Shown here piece after piece: positions 9,906 to 20,761 of a stretch of DNA of 64,000 bases. Position 1 is the stretch's first letter; each line of letters starts with the position of its first letter. A program made the translations under genes and the position numbers. Below the pieces are notes generated by a model, which saw nothing but the letters and a program-made list of their open reading frames with translations, was not told where the DNA came from and searched no databases. The stretch is taken from the NCBI RefSeq assembly GCF_032854445.1, contig NC_088298.1, positions 21,973,295 through 22,037,294 on the forward strand, given 5' to 3'. Source of the DNA: Liolophura sinensis. Taxonomy: Eukaryota; Mollusca; Polyplacophora; Chitonida; Chitonidae.

Positions 9906-10005
9906 GATCCAGCTTTTGGCTATGATGGCATAGTCTCTTTTTTGATTAGCCTTTTACACTCAGGCAGATTCTACGAATCGACTTCTCTTCGCTTATGCAT
10001 ATAGG

Positions 10006-10323
10006 ATGATAACAATGGACGACTGTGATGATTTCATCGATGCTTGCCGAAGACGCCAAGGTCGGCCACGAGGGTTCTTCCAAGAAATTTCACCCAAGAT
10101 TACAATTGCAGTGCGGTTATCTGAGGTGGCCAGCTTGTATCTACTTATTCCATTCGAGAATCTTCCCAAGCTGGTAGCTGAGCTCGACACCGACCAATTT
10201 GTTGAGCATGGGCTTAGCATTGCTACTTGTGAGTTGTACCACCGCTGTGGCATGTACTTAGCCCCGTTAACCATGGCGCTGACCACATCTAAACATCGTT
10301 CATTTAGACACAGGTGCCGGTAG
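10006..10323 (+). CDS. Element 1: hypothetical 105-aa ORF
   Basis: Open frame starting MITMDDCDDFIDACRRRQGR, with mixed charge, between the ATPase and the polymerase on the same strand. It has no motif I recognise. The GC-rich composition matches its element neighbours rather than the AT-rich host DNA. It could be a small element protein or a remnant of a larger one. An opposite-strand frame of similar length exists and cannot be excluded. Confidence 0.25.
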   Translation: MITMDDCDDFIDACRRRQGRPRGFFQEISPKITIAVRLSEVASLYLLIPFENLPKLVAELDTDQFVEHGLSIATCELYHRCGMYLAPLTMALTTSKHRSFRHRCR

Positions 10324-10635
10324 TATATAGACACGTCTGGAATTTCTATGAATATGTAACGTATTACGCAATATATTACATAATTTATTACATGAGAAAA
10401 TGAAGCAAGACATGATGCAACATATTAGATCATATATGTCGCCATATTTGAATATATAGATGTTATGGTCACGTAGTAGATGCCAAGACCAATCGCATGC
10501 TGCAAGGGGAGATAACTACTGTCGCAGAGTGGGCCAAAAAGTTTGGGTCACGTGATTGGGAGCGTGCAATCGGAGCAAGCTTTACTACATTTGGAGTTGA
10601 GGCTTTCCAAACTAAGACTTATAGCGGGAAGCCTC

Positions 10636-10765
10636 TGAAGTTATATACTCCTTAAAACTAACGTCTGATTTGAATAATAATAAATGGAGATCTAATATGG
10701 AGCTGTTGACGAAATGCTTTGGAGGCTGTATTAAGTAGATCTTTAGACGGCTTACACGACGACGT
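10636..10765 (+). repeat. 130-bp segment shared with 16197-16322
   Basis: About 125 bp, including ACATGGAGATCTAATATGGA-like sequence and AAGTAGATCTTTAGACGGC, occurs here and at 16197-16322 with few differences. At the second site it runs on into the N-terminal region of a polymerase B. Here it jumps directly to the exonuclease region, so this copy appears to have an internal deletion. Confidence 0.8.
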
Positions 10766-10769
10766 TACT

Positions 10770-13616
10770 ATGGTTTTACAGTGATCGGCCACAACATGAA
10801 GGGATTTGACGGATATTTCATGTTACGTTACCTAATCGAACAGATTGTAAAACCTAATGTCATATATAGCGGTGGCGAAATCATGTGTATGTATGTAGAA
10901 CGTCTTAAAATGAGAATCATTGACAGTCTGAACTTGATCCCCACACACGTCTATCTAACTTTCCTAAGACATTCCAGGGACAAAAGGTGATTTCCCACAC
11001 CTGTTCAATCTCGAGAAAAATCAATCTTATGTACGTCCATTGCCCGACATGCATTACAAAAAGTTACCTAGACCAGTTCGAGAGCTGGTACAACGAACTG
11101 AAGTAAAATAATTACGTATTTTATTTCCAAAAAGAAATGTTGGACTATTGCCGATCTGACGTGACCATTCTCAGGCGGTGATGTTTGAAATTTAGAGACC
11201 TTTTCTCACGCCAGTCCATTCCATGGCTGGAATGGGTAATGCACAAGGATAGGCAGAATGTGGGACAGTTGGATATCCAGCATCCATTCAATAACGGTGA
11301 ACATAGGATAGGGAAAATCAAACTTGATGGCTACGATTCTAAAACTGATACAGCCTATGAATTTTTTAGATGCACAGTGCATTCTTTTGTTCCATGTACG
11401 GATGACGGCGTTAATCCTTTAAACAAGAGAAACAAGAAGAGTGTATATGATGAGACAATGTCTGGCATTCGTAAGCGGGAGGAACTCGGTCTCAACTGCA
11501 TCTACATTTGCGAACAAGAGTTAAGAGAGAAAACTGCATCTAATGATGAGCTCAAGGAGTTGTAGCGTCTCTGGATGTGTTGAGTAGGTGAGATATTAGA
11601 GATGCGTTCGTCGGTGGTCGGACAAACTGTACAAAATTATTTTATGAAGCAAAGGGCGACACGACTATTAATTACGTGGATTTCACGTCACTCTATCCCT
11701 ATATTAACAAATACGCCTTAATATCCTGTCTGCCATTGTACCATCATCACCCGTGACTTTGGTCATATACACAAGTATGTGGGTTTCATTAATTGTAAGG
11801 TTATCCCCTCTAGAAACCTGTACCACCCCGTTCTCCCCTACTGTAGTCATAGCAGGCTAATCTTCCCCCTGAGTAAGACATCCTGTGACAATCTTATCCA
11901 GACCTATAAGCACACCTATGATCAGCGTGCCAACGTAGTACGTGGGTGTCATTTGAAGTACAAAAGGCCTTGCAGAAGGGTTACAGGTTAGCCAATGTAT
12001 ATGAGGTGTATCACTTTCCTAGGATGACACTACAGATTTGTTCACCGGTTATATTAATACCTTTTTGAAAATTAAGCAGGAATCATCGGGGTGGCCAACA
12101 TGGGTTAAATCTGAGGCTGATAAGGACGCTTATATAGAGCGGTATGTGGTAGGAATTTATGCCTAAGAAAGTTACCTCCCTTTGCCCGTGGCGCTGCGGC
12201 AGGTCTTTGTGTAAAATTGCAGCTTTTGCTCGTGCCAGCTCAGTTTGGACCACGCGGTGCGCCGTTACCCTTGGCAGAGTGAGCTACAGGGACCCACTCT
12301 TCAGGTAATCAGGCAATTTATTGTTTGAGGACGTTGGTGAATTATTTTATCACCCAGGTTTTATAGTTCAGGTTGATTATCAACTTTGAGACTGGCTGCA
12401 AGTGCTAAATACACACGTGCATTCTTAGTCATCAGCTGCCGTTTGTCGATGTGGAAGGTAATTTCAGCCTTGCTGAAAGGTACGACACAAGATAAATAAA
12501 AAAACAATTTCAAAAAAACTATTTATTTTTAGCATTGTAGTTGTAGTGGAATTTGTTCGTAAAAATGATCAGGATGAAAAATTTTGTCTTAAAATGGATG
12601 TTTTGCTGGGTGAAGAAAAATTAAAAATATTTAGGCGTGGTTTATCTTTTAACTATAATGAGTGTAGGGACAGTGTAATATTTGAGGAAAGCTCATTGTT
12701 TGGCTATGAGTAAGGCTTGTTGTGATACAGGACCACTGTGTGATATATTTTGTATTTTTATGTTCTGTTTTCAGAACACGATATTTAGTCTGAAATAATT
12801 AACAGCGGCGTAAGTGAAAGTCCCTGGAGTTCCTGTTGTTTTTCGTCTATCCCGACCAGTATGACGCCCACGAAGGCATAAGGCTGGATAAAAACAAAAT
12901 TCAGAAAAGAGCAGGCCTGAGATCATTGGCGGAGCTAGCCTTGAATTCTCTTTGGGGTAAATTCGGACAGCGGAATGGTCTGAACCAAAAGTTTCATTAG
13001 CACGCAGAGTTTTATCAACTGCTCTATGATCCAGAGAAAGACGTGGGTGATTTTCGCGACGTCAATGAAGAAGAAATCCTGCTCGTAGAGTGCCAAAAAA
13101 TACACCCCTACCGGGTCTTCTTCCAATATATATATATATATATATATTGCTAGTATACATGTCTTTGAATTTGTATGAAGTACTGGAAAAGCTAGATTCT
13201 CGTTGCATATACGATGATACTTATGGCGCGGTCGACTGACATCGCAATTGGCCCCGGGAGAGTCCATCAAAATTTTGCTAGCGGCGGGCCTAAAAACTGC
13301 ACGTGCAAAACTAGGCTGGGTTCGACAGTGACTAAGGTACGTGGTTTTACCCTCAATGCCAAAAACCCAGAGTGATCAATTTTGATACTGTATGTGACAT
13401 GGTAAAGAATGTGTTGAAGCGATGTCTTTGTGCTGAAACAGCTGTGGATTAGAACATTGCGAATAATGTAGGAAGAGTGTGTTTAATGAGTGTAAAATCA
13501 GGCGTGACAAAGCAGGTGTCAGAATTCTTAACAGGCCAGAGAAAAAGGACTATAGAATCCGCTGAATTAAGCGGGTGATAAAGCCCTCGTTTATCACAGT
13601 CCAATATGGGTATTAA
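10770..13616 (+). pseudogene. Element 1: family B DNA polymerase (exonuclease to C-terminus), decayed
   Basis: Polinton/adintovirus-type protein-primed polymerase B in many frames. Blocks in order: HNMKGFDGYFMLRYL (exonuclease motif, 10785), YCRSDV (exonuclease III, 11145), AYEFFRC (11352), FVGGRTNC (11610), YVDFTSLYP (polymerase motif A, 11670), NLYHPVLPY (11815), FLKIKQESSGWP (12062), LNSLWGKFGQR (motif B, 12942), YEVLEKLDSRCIYDDTYG (motif C, where the expected DTDS is altered) and a C-terminal NRPEKKDYRIR block ending at TAA 13614. About 700 bp of unrelated AT-rich DNA (12155-12850) and a (TA)n run (13123-13148) interrupt it. The N-terminal domain is missing here. It is certainly inactive. 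Confidence 0.85.
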
Positions 13617-13619
13617 ATG

Positions 13620-14220
13620 CAAGACCGTCCCGATCTTGTATGACATGGCTGACATACACATTTCGTGTGACTGGTATTACATGCTTAATGCGCAGCCGCG
13701 GGTTCGAAACTTGATGTGATCAATTTTAACAGAACTAGTCCTTTGGTTAAATAAGTTTTAGTGATCTACCCTTGTATTTAGATGTATATGAATAGTTATA
13801 TATGTATATGGAGGTTATATCTATATGTGTATATATCGTTTATGGGTTATACGATGTAAACGATGTTATACTGTACATATGTGTACATAGAAAAATGTAT
13901 CCAGTGATGGAAACGAATAAAACACATTGACTGTTTAGGATCAGCCGACTCTTTAAAACACGGAACTATGATCATAAATAGGCATTTAAGTGTTTAACGA
14001 ACGACTATAAACTGAACTAAAAATCCGATGTGGGATTTGACATATGATATTTATTAACTGATGTATACATAAGACATATTCGGTTAGGACCATTTACCAC
14101 CCGATCATCAGATCTGAAATCTGTCTCGGGTTGTATTCAACGGATTTGAGTCGTGGGACTCAAACGTGAAGCTTTTCCTAGGTAATTCATCCTTTACAAA
14201 ACTAAATAGCATAGGGGAAG
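13620..14220. other. AT-rich spacer between convergent polymerase and protease relics
   Basis: No gene recognised. It contains TATATATG-type simple sequence at 13790-13850 and an AATAAA at 13917-13922. By analogy with element 2 this is the shared 3' region of convergent genes. Confidence 0.4.
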
Positions 14221-14224
14221 TTGT

Positions 14225-14565
14225 AAATGTCATATTTATCGGCGAAGTAATCAAATATCTGAACGTCATTATCGTCAGTCTCCATCGAATTCGGCTACTA
14301 TGGTTTCCATAGGCTTTCCTCTAAGGGACTGTAAGATAAAGCAGACGCAATACTGACAACATACTGTGCAGTGAGACTTGTACATGTTTATCGTTAAATA
14401 TCCACAATCTGGTGTTGTCATTCATAAACTTGTGAAACTCAGTGAATCGGGGTAAATGCCATATGGGTGGAAGTAAAATCCATGGCCACCCAGTGTTCAC
14501 CAGGTGCGTCTTCTGGGTCTGTGTTACATACATAAGCCCTCTTTCCCGTTTCTCGGGCAGTGTAT
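14225..14565 (-). pseudogene. Element 1: adenain-like cysteine protease, broken
   Basis: A maturation protease of the adenovirus-protease fold that would cut virion precursors. The minus strand has CNTDPEDAPGEHWVAMDF, holding the catalytic His in the HWVA context (about 14520-14465). A frameshift follows, then WIFNDKHVQVS, and after another frame change TVCCQYCVCF with the catalytic-Cys block (about 14355-14325), then LRGKPMETIVAEFDGD. The usual C-G-Q/H-Y-C pattern reads CCQYC here. It converges on the polymerase as in element 2. Stops and two frame changes make it a pseudogene. Confidence 0.7.
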
Positions 14566-14599
14566 TGCGTGAATACACCTCGGAAGTAGCCTTTAGTGT

Positions 14600-15600
14600 A
14601 ATTATAACGCCTTAGTATCTTCTATCTGGAGGTTGTTCATGACAATGAATAGTCAAAAAGCACATTTCGACTTTTATCTGTATGGACTATGTTATCGAAT
14701 TCTGCGTACACTATAACGCTAAATGTATTAGGCATTGGTACAGAGAAGCGCATTTATAATCAGATATTAACTTTATGGGATCAAAATGATCACCATCGTT
14801 AAGTTCTGGTGACAAGTCAAATGAGAACAATGTGTACCCCTACTGTAATCAGTTCACGATATATTATTGCCTTTATCTCTGCCTAACTGCCACGTTGCAG
14901 AAAATAAGCCGTGGTAAGCCCTCAGATAGTCGTGTCAAAGTTTGTTTACACTGCTTTTCATTTACGTAAAACCAGAGAAATGATGTGTTATGGTGCCGGA
15001 ATAGAAACCGGTTCTGAATTATATTCAAATGTTAATTTCGTACTCTCCGGAAGAATACGAAGTCAGTGTTTTTTTATGGCCTAGTTATCACGTTAATTTG
15101 ATTTTAGACGTTTTACCTATGGTCTGCTTTCAGATTTGGGGAAGAATTTGTAGGTGATTTGGAGTTAGTGGAATGACATTTTAAGCGAATGGGAAGCTAG
15201 ACAGGATGTCATACCCCACAAAAGAGAGCGCTCCATAGTTCCCACTCGGCCAAGGACAGAGACCCGTCCGTCGAGGGAAATACAGCCTTCAGCGTGCCAA
15301 CTCGACATGTTGAAGTATAATGCGTTTTAACAGGCATTGTTTGAAAATTACGTTCACGAGAAACCCCTTCTCAAGTGACATGTACGTAACAGTCGGCTAT
15401 TGTACGGTGTTTGGTGAATAGTTTTTAAAACACCCGTTCAGGGGCGTGACTGAGTGCCACCGTTAGTACAGGCGGACAATAGGGCCGTGTAATAGACCGT
15501 GTCGCAGTTGGACACGGTGGGTGTGTGGACAACGTGATTCTGAAGATAAAATTAAATGACCACTGTAACCCCCGCTACATCCTGTAACCTCCCGTCTATT
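14600..15600. other. Flank of element 1, no gene recognised
   Basis: No clear homology. One open plus-strand stretch (15169-15330) would encode a basic peptide with KRERSIVPTRPRTETR. It might be a relic of an element structural protein but is too short to assign. Confidence 0.3.
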
Positions 15601-15616
15601 TCATCCTTGTTTACAG

Positions 15617-15681
15617 TCAGGAGCTTCCCACACAGCCGACCTACAACTGGGTTATTACACGCCTAAAGGCAAGCTAAAAAG
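15617..15681 (+). CDS. Candidate internal exon (pairs with 15985-16030)
   Basis: Acceptor TTGTTTACAG at 15607-15616, then 65 open nucleotides encoding SGASHTADLQLGYYTPKGKL and K, then donor AG|GTAAGC at 15682. It joins in frame to the candidate terminal exon at 15985. I do not recognise the product. It could be the 3' end of a small host gene, or chance. Confidence 0.3.
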
Positions 15682-15738
15682 GTAAGCTGAAGTGTCAACT
15701 TACGTTTAAATGCACATTCGACGCGTGGTAGTTTTGGT

Positions 15739-15749
15739 CCATATATATA

Positions 15750-15782
<33 letters not shown>

Positions 15783-15830
15783 GTGCGCGTGCGTTCGTGC
15801 GTGCGTGCGTGCGTATATATATATATATGT
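15739..15830 (+). repeat. Mixed microsatellite (TA)n(TG)n(CG)n(TGCG)n(TA)n
   Basis: An alternating purine-pyrimidine tract of about 90 nt, largely TG, CG and TGCG steps flanked by TA runs. Such tracts can adopt Z-DNA and are length-variable. Confidence 0.9.
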
Positions 15831-15984
15831 ACATATATACATTGTGTATGAAATAAAAAACACTATTTAGATAGACATTATAGGTATCTATGAGATTTAC
15901 AAAGGTAGATGTATATATTAGAATACACATATGTTAATCAAATATAAAGATTGTTGAAAATAACTTATTGTCTTTTTACAACAG

Positions 15985-16030
15985 AGCCGCTCTTCTCAAA
16001 AGCACCAAGGGTAAAGGAAAGAGAAAATGA
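15985..16030 (+). CDS. Candidate terminal exon
   Basis: Acceptor TTTTTACAACAG ends at 15984. The exon encodes (R)AALLKSTKGKGKRK and a TGA stop at 16028-16030, a basic C-terminus resembling a nuclear localisation signal. It splices in frame from 15681. Low confidence without transcript data. Confidence 0.3.
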
Positions 16031-16196
16031 TCGGAGATAGCGCAACAGAAGGCACAGGATGACAGAACCTCATATACGAACAGGCGGTGGTGATAGTCAC
16101 ACGGAGCAGTGTATTTGGGGGGGTGTAGCCTATAGTGTTAAGCAGAACGATTTTAGCATTCGTAAAAAATATCTTTAGGAAGAAACTTGGAACCTC

Positions 16197-16322
16197 TGAA
16201 GTTATATACCCCTTAAAACTATCGTCTGATGTAAATAATAGTACATGGAGATCTAATATGGAGCTGTTAATGCTCTGGAGGCTGTAGTAAGTAGATCTTT
16301 AGACGGCGTACACGACGACGAT
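16197..16322 (+). repeat. 125-bp segment shared with 10636-10765
   Basis: Second copy of the segment. Here it runs on into the N-terminal polymerase fragment, which shows it is part of the element and not a separate repeat. Confidence 0.8.
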
Positions 16323-17125
16323 CTGGCCCGCATTTACATTTTTCAAACAGGTATAGACATCCCTTTGGTCTTGAGCTTAAGAGCGGTGAAAGACATTCCA
16401 CCTGGTGATTTGCTAGATCTCAGAGAAAATGTTGGTCTAATTAAGCACTGGTTTTTAACGAAAGCTTCAAAATACATGTGGGTGTAATTACTCATTAGAG
16501 GAGGCAAAGGGAAAAAAATTACCAATATCACGGAGGCAAAATGCGTGAAGAAAAGTATAATACAGGTAGGTAATAAAGGCAATGTGTGCAGCCTGAGCGA
16601 TCGCCAAAGCAAAGCTTTGTGTTGAATGACCAAGATAAGAAAAGAATAGCTTTCTCGAACAAAGCCCTCCAAAAGAAATTGGCCTTAGAGCTTTGTCAAA
16701 AGGCTGGGGTAGATCCGGCAGTGCCGAATGGGTTAGATAAGATGCATTTATTCGAAAATGCGACCGATACTCAGTAGTGGTCGACGCTAATGCGGCCAAT
16801 GCTGTTGTGTACTGGGGAATAGTTGTACGACCTGATAAGATCTACTTACTACACCACAACGGCCATATTGATGTCATCACTAGAATGCAGACTTTTTTTT
16901 TGCACACTCATACTACTGTGAATCATGTTTTAAAATATACAATTCACTGTCTGTGCATAGATGCAATATCATATGTAGTATGTGTTACAGTAGAAACTTT
17001 TACGTCACGACACCTGTAGATTGCGGTGTGTAACAGGCGCTTCCATAGTGAAACGTGTTATGAGAAGCACTTGGAATGTAAAAAAGAAAATGCGATTTTT
17101 CAGGCTGCGCAGAGAGCGATGCCTG
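16250..17125 (+). pseudogene. Displaced N-terminal part of an element-1-type DNA polymerase B
   Basis: Several frames give blocks of the polymerase N-terminal region: RIYIFQTGIDIPLVLSLR (about 16330), FSNKALQKKLALELCQKAGV (16650), LDKMHLFENATDTQ (16735), NAVVYWGIVV..KIYLLHHNGH..VIT (16798-16880), then a zinc-ribbon-like part SYYCESCFKIYNS (16908) and NRRFHSETCYEKHLEC (17031). These are the parts missing from the relic at 10.77-13.6 kb. The fragment ends at a 30-bp minisatellite. It belongs to a second copy or was moved by rearrangement. Confidence 0.6.
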
Positions 17126-17130
17126 CTTTC

Positions 17131-17280
17131 GCCGAATAAGGCAGGCGGGCGCCACAGGCAGCCGAATAAGGCAGGCGGGCGCCACAGGCAGCCGAATAAG
17201 GCAGGCGGGCGCCACAGGCAGCCGAATAAGGCAGCCGGGCGCCACAGGCAGCCGAATAAGGCAGCCGGGCGCCACAGGCG
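17131..17280 (+). repeat. 30-bp minisatellite, five exact-length copies
   Basis: Five head-to-tail 30-bp units beginning GCCGAATAAGGCAGGCGGGC. The last two differ by a G-to-C change. The unit is a multiple of three, so both strands stay open across it (plus: PNKAGGRHRQ per unit). It directly follows the polymerase N-terminal fragment. Confidence 0.95.
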
Positions 17281-17299
17281 TGGTCATGGCCATGACTGA

Positions 17300-18145
17300 A
17301 AGTGTTAAGTATAACGTAAAACTCCCAGCATACATATTTATATATTTTTGTGAATTGTTTTTGAATATTTTCTGTTTCATCATGGCTAGAACACGATAGA
17401 AGCATGTTTTTTTAGTATTTCGGGACACAAGAGGTCCTCCATTGCACTTCATTTGAAACCAATTATTGTTTACGTCATGTGCACATTGAAAATAGTAAAG
17501 TAACGATAATGAAATGTTCAACTGAGGGCATGGACATTTTGTTAAAGTCACATGTTCAAATGAATAAATGGCGTCAAATGTATATAAATTCACTGGCTTG
17601 TGTGGAGTGAAGAATCTACATTGAAGTTCTTCATTGTAATATTGTAAATAACATAGATTTTAGCTTAAATATCTAAGCTTAACCGCAACAAAGTCCGGTT
17701 CTCACAAAGCAAACTTGGAATGTATACTATTTGGTGTAAATGCACGTCAGCAGGGGAACCAACGACACCTGGGATAGATTTCACCTTGGGACATTCTCAG
17801 ATAACTTTACATAAGATGCCAGAACTGGCATTACTGATTAGGTATATATGTACTGTAAAAACCTAAAGGGTTTTTGTGTTCTATGATAAATATGACAATA
17901 CTAATGTAAACAATAGAGACTAGGTATACAGTTATAGATGAACATCTTTCTGCGATAAAGTTATCCAACAATTGTTCACTACAGCTGTGAACTTCGGCAA
18001 GCCGTTTTGGTATTCTCTAATACTACATACGTTCACATGTCAAACTGTCTTCTAGATATGTAAAATAAACATTGTGTATATGCACATTTCTTTTGTACAT
18101 ATTTGGAAATCTTTTCCCCAAATATTAACTTTTTTTACATATTGT
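17300..18145. other. AT-rich non-coding stretch
   Basis: No gene or repeat recognised. Confidence 0.4.
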
Positions 18146-18149
18146 TTGT

Positions 18150-18266
18150 TCAGTATATTGGTACAAGTCGATGGTAACACTCAGGGCACACAAACCACAA
18201 AAATGCAACAACGGCTACAAGTCCTGCACAAATGTAACCGATTATCGCCCATCCCGCTCTGCTGGA
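18150..18266 (-). CDS. Candidate transmembrane exon
   Basis: On the minus strand a strong acceptor (TGCATTTTTGTTTTCAG) is followed by an open frame encoding SSRAGWAIIGYICAGLVAVV and then AFLWFVCPECYHRL, a clear single membrane span ending in a Cys-rich cytoplasmic-like tail. The frame closes at TGA 18152-18150. A similar acceptor plus span lies just upstream (18290-18382). I cannot name the protein. It may be a surviving or pseudogenised exon of a membrane protein. Confidence 0.35.
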   Translation of the reverse strand, partial: SSRAGWAIIGYICAGLVAVVAFLWFVCPECYHRLVPIY

Positions 18267-18289
18267 CTGAAAACAAAAATGCATTTCCC

Positions 18290-18382
18290 GTGAGCAATAA
18301 GGGCAACAATAAATAACAGGACAAAAATCCCCGTTAGTCAGATTGCTGATTGGGTGATCGAAGTTTCTACAGATTTGAGTAC
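18290..18382 (-). pseudogene. Second candidate transmembrane exon, with stop
   Basis: The minus-strand acceptor CATTCCTTTTTTCAG precedes VLKSVETSITQSAI, a TGA, then LTGIFVLLFIVALIAHG. The span-like sequence resembles its downstream neighbour in kind, and the stop suggests decay. Confidence 0.3.
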
Positions 18383-18399
18383 CTGAAAAAAGGAATGTT

Positions 18400-18880
18400 T
18401 GGGATTACGAAATAGTAAATCCATAAATACGGAAATATGCGACTGATTCACGAATATTTTATTCTGATATGTCTGCAGTAACCTACCCCTCCATAGTTTT
18501 AAGCGTGTACACTGAAAACTCTACTTTAAGATTAACAGTTTTTAACAAATTACTTTGTTTTATGTGGTCAACAAAGTGCTTTGTTACACTAATTTTAGTT
18601 TGAACAGTCAATTTAAAATATGGTTAAAGTAAACTCTCAAAATTTAAGGACGCAGTATTTTCTGCCTATAAATGGGCCTATTCGTTAATGAATATGTGCC
18701 ATAAATAGAAACATAATTACATCCATTTAATTTTTGGAGCTTTATTTGTTTAATTTTGGTCAATGCCATGCCGGTACTGGATAATTTTGGACTTCTCATC
18801 CGCACACATCGTCAGTCCGTCTATTAAAACCATCTACATTTAATCCAGTCAAAGATTCAACAGCATCCAAGTTCATTTAC
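18400..18880. other. AT-rich non-coding stretch
   Basis: Nothing recognised before the SINE-2 insertion. Confidence 0.4.
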
Positions 18881-18892
18881 CGCTCCATATTT

Positions 18893-19230
18893 GACAGTTG
18901 GCAGAGCGTCCGCTTCAGAAGCGGTAGATCCAGGGTCAATCCTGGATCTAGTCACACCTAAGACCTTAAAAGAGGAATTTGTAATTTCGTCGCTAGGCGT
19001 TCAGCATGAAGGGGATAGTGCAACGACTGGTTGACCTGTATCAGTATATTGGCTCGGGCGGGGCGGCTAACTTTCATGCGGTAAGTGAAGCAGCACTAGA
19101 TAAAAGAAATGTGCCCTTCAATAAGGAGGCGCATTACATGCACTCTAAGGATTGCTTCGTCACCGTATGAGTGAAAGATTGTTAAGCAGGACGTTAAACC
19201 CCAAGCACTCACTCACTCATTTACTCGCTC
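18893..19230 (+). mobile_element. SINE-2, with target-site duplication
   Basis: tRNA-related SINE-2 with head GGCAGAGCGTCCGCTTCAGA, B-box-like GGGTCAATCC, body with GCACTAGATAAAAGA and an ACGTTAAACCCC(AAGCACTC) tail. It is flanked by a perfect 12-bp duplication, CGCTCCATATTT, at 18881-18892 and 19231-19242, which proves insertion as a unit. Confidence 0.9.
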
Positions 19231-19242
19231 CGCTCCATATTT

Positions 19243-19580
19243 ACACTTCAAAGGCCATCTTTTCTTCATAAATAGGCATGGTTCACGGTGCAGTAAGGCT
19301 CAAGTTCACAAAGTTCGACCGTCACCTTATTTACTGACACTTATGGGGTGTTGAATATAGCCCGTAGTGCCAAGCAGGGGGTGAATGAAAAGCAGGAGGT
19401 GGTACGGTAGGACAAAGAATCGGCCCAAGAGAGGTACCCATGGAATTTATATTAGCATATAAGAGACTGTTGCTTAGTAACAACCCACCAAAAATGCACT
19501 CTCGATCAAGAACGCCAATTTTTAGTTCAAACGCGGTACTATGTTTTTAATTCAAAGTATCGGTATGACCAGAAAAAATA
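19243..19580. other. Short non-coding stretch
   Basis: Nothing recognised. Confidence 0.4.
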
Positions 19581-19750
19581 TTAAAGTCCAGCTCATGGTG
19601 GCTTCCACTCCGGCCGTAAGTGGGAAGGTCTCCAGCAACCTGCGGATGGTCGTGGGTGTCACTGCCCGGTTTCCACCCACCATAATGCTGGCCGCCGTCG
19701 TATAAGTGAAATATTCTTGAGTATGGCGTAAAAACACCAATCAAACTAAT
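19581..19750 (+). mobile_element. SINE-1, 5'-truncated
   Basis: Contains the body and 3' end (CCAGCTCATGGTGGCTTCC to GTATGGCGTAAAAACACCAA) without the tRNA head. Confidence 0.85.
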
Positions 19751-19787
19751 AAAGTTAATGTGAGATGTCCTAGACAGCCTCGAATTA

Positions 19788-20043
19788 TTTATTTACTTGA
19801 TTAGTGTTTTACACCGTGCCCAAGAATATTTCGCTTATAAAACGGTGGCCAGCATTATGGTGGGTGGAAACCGGGCAGAGCCCGCGGGAAACCCACGGCC
19901 ATCCGCAGGTTGGTGCAGACCTTCCCACATGCGGCTGGTGAGGAAGCCAGCATGAGCTGGACTTGAACTCACAGCCACAGCATTGGTGAGAGACTCCTGG
20001 GTTATTACGCTAGCGCGCTAACTAACTGGGCCACGGAGGCCCC
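19788..20043 (-). mobile_element. SINE-1, full length, with target-site duplication
   Basis: Minus-strand copy from the tail (TTATTTACTTGATTAGTGT) to the tRNA head (GGGCCACGGAGGCCCC). It is flanked by GCCTCGAATTA at 19777-19787 and 20044-20054. Confidence 0.9.
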
Positions 20044-20761
20044 GCCTCGAATTAAAATAAACTCCCAAGAACTTGTGTTCTTGTAGGCTGCTTATTTCAA
20101 CGCCATGCAAATACAACGGGGCGGAAGTGCCTTATTTTGGATACATTTATATGCATGCACTTTATGCATATGCAGACACTGATATCATCAGCAAATAATG
20201 TAAAATCCAAAATAATGTCATTGGCTGTCAAAAAATCATTCATCATGTTTACAATTTTTTTTAGGACGGTAAAATAAATAGGAGATAGGACGGTAGTTTT
20301 TGATGTTATTGGCATCACCACATTTAAGGATGGGGATGATTTTTGCCGATTTCAACGAAGACGGCATACATTCTGACATAAGAGACAAATTGGCTATATG
20401 TGCAAGTGGAGTTGAAATATCTTTTGCAACAAGTTTGAGATCAGACATGCAAATGCCATCTAAGCCAGGAGCTGATGACTGTGTATACTGGTTTCAACAA
20501 GACCAGGAGAGACAGGAGAAAACTTAGTTTTCCTCTAGAGGCACAACTGGAAAGTCTGAAAAATGTTTAGGGCTTGTAGGGTATCTTAGCATCAATACTG
20601 GAAGCAGTAGTCGAAAAAAAGTCATTAAAACTACTGGAAATGACACCTTTACCTGAAACAGATAACCCATCAATGTTCAAACATTTAGGCATGTTCTTGC
20701 ATTTGCCACGTCCCATTAGATCATTCAATACTTTCCAAGTTCCTTTTATATTGCGATTTTG

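Noticed and set aside
17000-17593. 197-codon minus-strand frame
   Set aside because: Its middle is the 30-bp minisatellite and its ends are AT-rich spacer. The real homology here is on the plus strand up to 17125.
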